From: Myxococcales bacterium
GTDB lineage: Bacteria > Myxococcota > Myxococcia > Myxococcales > Myxococcaceae
NCBI GenBank assembly: GCA_003153055.1
Contig: PMBV01000530.1
Coordinates: forward strand, 1 to 13,770
Direction of reading: 5' to 3'
DNA: 13,770 bases
Made by a program: the position numbers and the translations under genes. The notes below the pieces were generated by a model. It ran no database searches. It was given only the letters and a program-made list of their open reading frames with translations, and was not told the DNA's origin. Positions 12,745 to 13,770 of the stretch are shown here, piece by piece; within the stretch, counting starts at the first letter, position 1, and each line of letters begins with the position of its first letter.

Positions 12745-13770
12745 CTACGGGTTGGGCTTGGCAACTCGCCGCAGCTCCGAGGTGCCCGACGTTTGAGCGG
12801 CGGCACCCCAGTACACGAAGTTGCCGAAGGGCTGCAGCGAGGTGGGGAAGGCCTGCTGAGCGGCGAGTTGTCTGGCGCCGCCGGTGCACGAGACGCCCGG
12901 GCACATCCAGATGGAGCCGCCGTCGCCGCCCAGAGCCCAGTACACACCCGAGGAGTCGGCGGCGAGACCAACCACGGTCTCGCTGAGGGGCGTACTCGTC
13001 ACCTTCGCCGCCGTGGTGCAGCCTGACAGGGGGCAGGACTGAATCTGCCGCACCTGGTTGGGGCCCACCAAGCCGCTCCAGGCCGTGAAGAATGTGCCGC
13101 CGGAGGCCGCGACGGCGAGCACGCCGGAGGTCGGCGTGAGGCCGATGGGGGTGCAAGGCGAGCCGGTCACCGGACAGGCGACGTAGGTGGATGGAGCTCC
13201 AGACGACATCGGGACGTAGGCCAGGGACACTCCGTCCGAAGCGTACGGCGGCATGCCGTTCACGCTGGCGAACCCGTTGCAGCCTCCGTCGCTCACGGAC
13301 CAGCAACGCATGCTGTTCGCCGCGTACGAGGGCGCCCCGAAGTCGTTCGAGTAGTAGAACAGGCTCGCGCCGACCAGCCTGGGGGAGATCACGGTGACGA
13401 TGCCGCTCCCCGAGGCCGCAGTGGTCTGCGTGCAGCTCGCCGCCGAGCAGGTGTCGATGGTGCTTCGGCCCAGGTCCGAGGTGCCCTCCCACGCGAGCAC
13501 CCCACCGCTGGCCGTCACTGCCCTGATGTGCGTGGCGCTCCAAACCTGTCGCGGGGTCAAGGTGCAGCCGTCGAGGGGACACGTCTGGAGTTTGGTCCCA
13601 TCCGAGAAGTAGATGCCCGTCGAATCGACGGCGATCCCTCCGCTCAAGTCGAGGGGTTGGGCAGTGAGGTTTGCCGGGGTGCAGACGCCACCCTGGCACT
13701 GGGCGCCCCGGCCGCAGTCGTGGGAGCAGGCGCCACAGTTCGCCACGTCGCTGGCGAGCTTCACGCAGGC
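12745..13770 (-). CDS. C-terminal part of a Cys-rich, propeller-like exported protein
   Basis: The frame is open to the right edge (341 codons seen; the start lies beyond it). The visible N-terminal part, [20 protein letters not shown] followed by [11 protein letters not shown], is the repeated 'NCGAC...C....C..G.C' module common in myxobacterial lipoproteins. After it come about seven repeating beta segments with similar spacing, such as [36 protein letters not shown] and [17 protein letters not shown]. Each pairs a hydrophobic strand with a CPL-x-GC or related disulphide pair, which suggests a beta-propeller. The protein ends AKPNP. Ligand and role are unknown, and homologous families are large in Myxococcota. 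Confidence 0.7.
   Translation of the reverse strand, partial: ACVKLASDVANCGACSHDCGRGAQCQGGVCTPANLTAQPLDLSGGIAVDSTGIYFSDGTKLQTCPLDGCTLTPRQVWSATHIRAVTASGGVLAWEGTSDLGRSTIDTCSAASCTQTTAASGSGIVTVISPRLVGASLFYYSNDFGAPSYAANSMRCWSVSDGGCNGFASVNGMPPYASDGVSLAYVPMSSGAPSTYVACPVTGSPCTPIGLTPTSGVLAVAASGGTFFTAWSGLVGPNQVRQIQSCPLSGCTTAAKVTSTPLSETVVGLAADSSGVYWALGGDGGSIWMCPGVSCTGGARQLAAQQAFPTSLQPFGNFVYWGAAAQTSGTSELRRVAKPNP

Noticed and set aside
12417..12971. Extension of chrB upstream to give a 525-residue protein
   Set aside because: The extra 185 residues are Arg/Ser/Pro-rich and overlap the gnd relic and the next gene; the ChrB domain is complete from 12416.
12385..13026. A 213-codon plus-strand frame starting in the chrB leader
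   Set aside because: Only about 30 codons resemble a real protein (gnd). The remainder is antisense to the Cys-rich propeller gene.
1..13770. CRISPR arrays, tRNA or rRNA genes, and insertion-sequence transposases
   Set aside because: I saw no regularly spaced repeats, no tRNA-like arm sequences with matching acceptor stems, and no transposase motifs on either strand.

Overview
The window is high-GC DNA that fits a myxobacterium (Myxococcota). The signs are strong G/C third-position bias in most genes, many lipoprotein and secreted-protein genes, cysteine-rich 'NCGAC' type repeats, an ECF sigma factor/DUF4384/caspase operon, and ATGA or GTGA start-stop overlaps inside operons. No rRNA, tRNA, CRISPR array or recognisable insertion sequence was seen.

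Layout. (1) 1-779, minus strand: a lower-GC two-gene unit. A HEPN-domain protein is coupled by an ATGA overlap to a second gene that runs off the left edge. (2) 931-1072: a decayed histidine-kinase C-terminus. (3) 1167-3202, plus strand: two translationally coupled RlaP-type nucleotidyltransferases. (4) 3305-7869: a self-contained module. It holds a Cys/Gly-rich lipoprotein (minus), then divergently an ECF sigma factor, a zinc-finger anti-sigma/DUF4384 protein, a secreted caspase-family protein and a small Cys-rich lipoprotein, all overlapping by 4 bases, then a DUF2202 ferritin-like lipoprotein. (5) 7870-9453: a graveyard of broken genes. It contains a truncated copy of the nucleotidyltransferase region, a collapsed vapBC toxin-antitoxin pair and the C-terminus of a radical SAM/SPASM peptide maturase. 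(6) 9450-12416, minus strand: an operon of chrB, a LamG/DUF1080-like secreted protein, a Tat-exported Fe/Mn superoxide dismutase (chrC-like) and a PepSY protein. This is a chromate-resistance operon without a chrA transporter in view. (7) 12417-12744: intergenic, with a short fragment of 6-phosphogluconate dehydrogenase. (8) 12745-13770, minus strand: the C-terminal part of a Cys-rich propeller-like protein that continues past the right edge.

The main result is in region 4. Three sites share GGTGTCC, exactly 16 bases, then GG(A/T)GT(T/C). They lie in the correct orientation upstream of the divergent lipoprotein, the sigma-factor operon and the DUF2202 gene. I propose these are the promoters of the ECF sigma factor encoded in the same block, so the block would be an autoregulated envelope regulon whose effectors are a secreted caspase homologue and exported Cys-rich or ferritin-like proteins. 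The same block is bracketed by direct repeats of the nucleotidyltransferase region (2313-3104 and 7870-8553). That suggests it arrived, or could leave, through recombination between those repeats.
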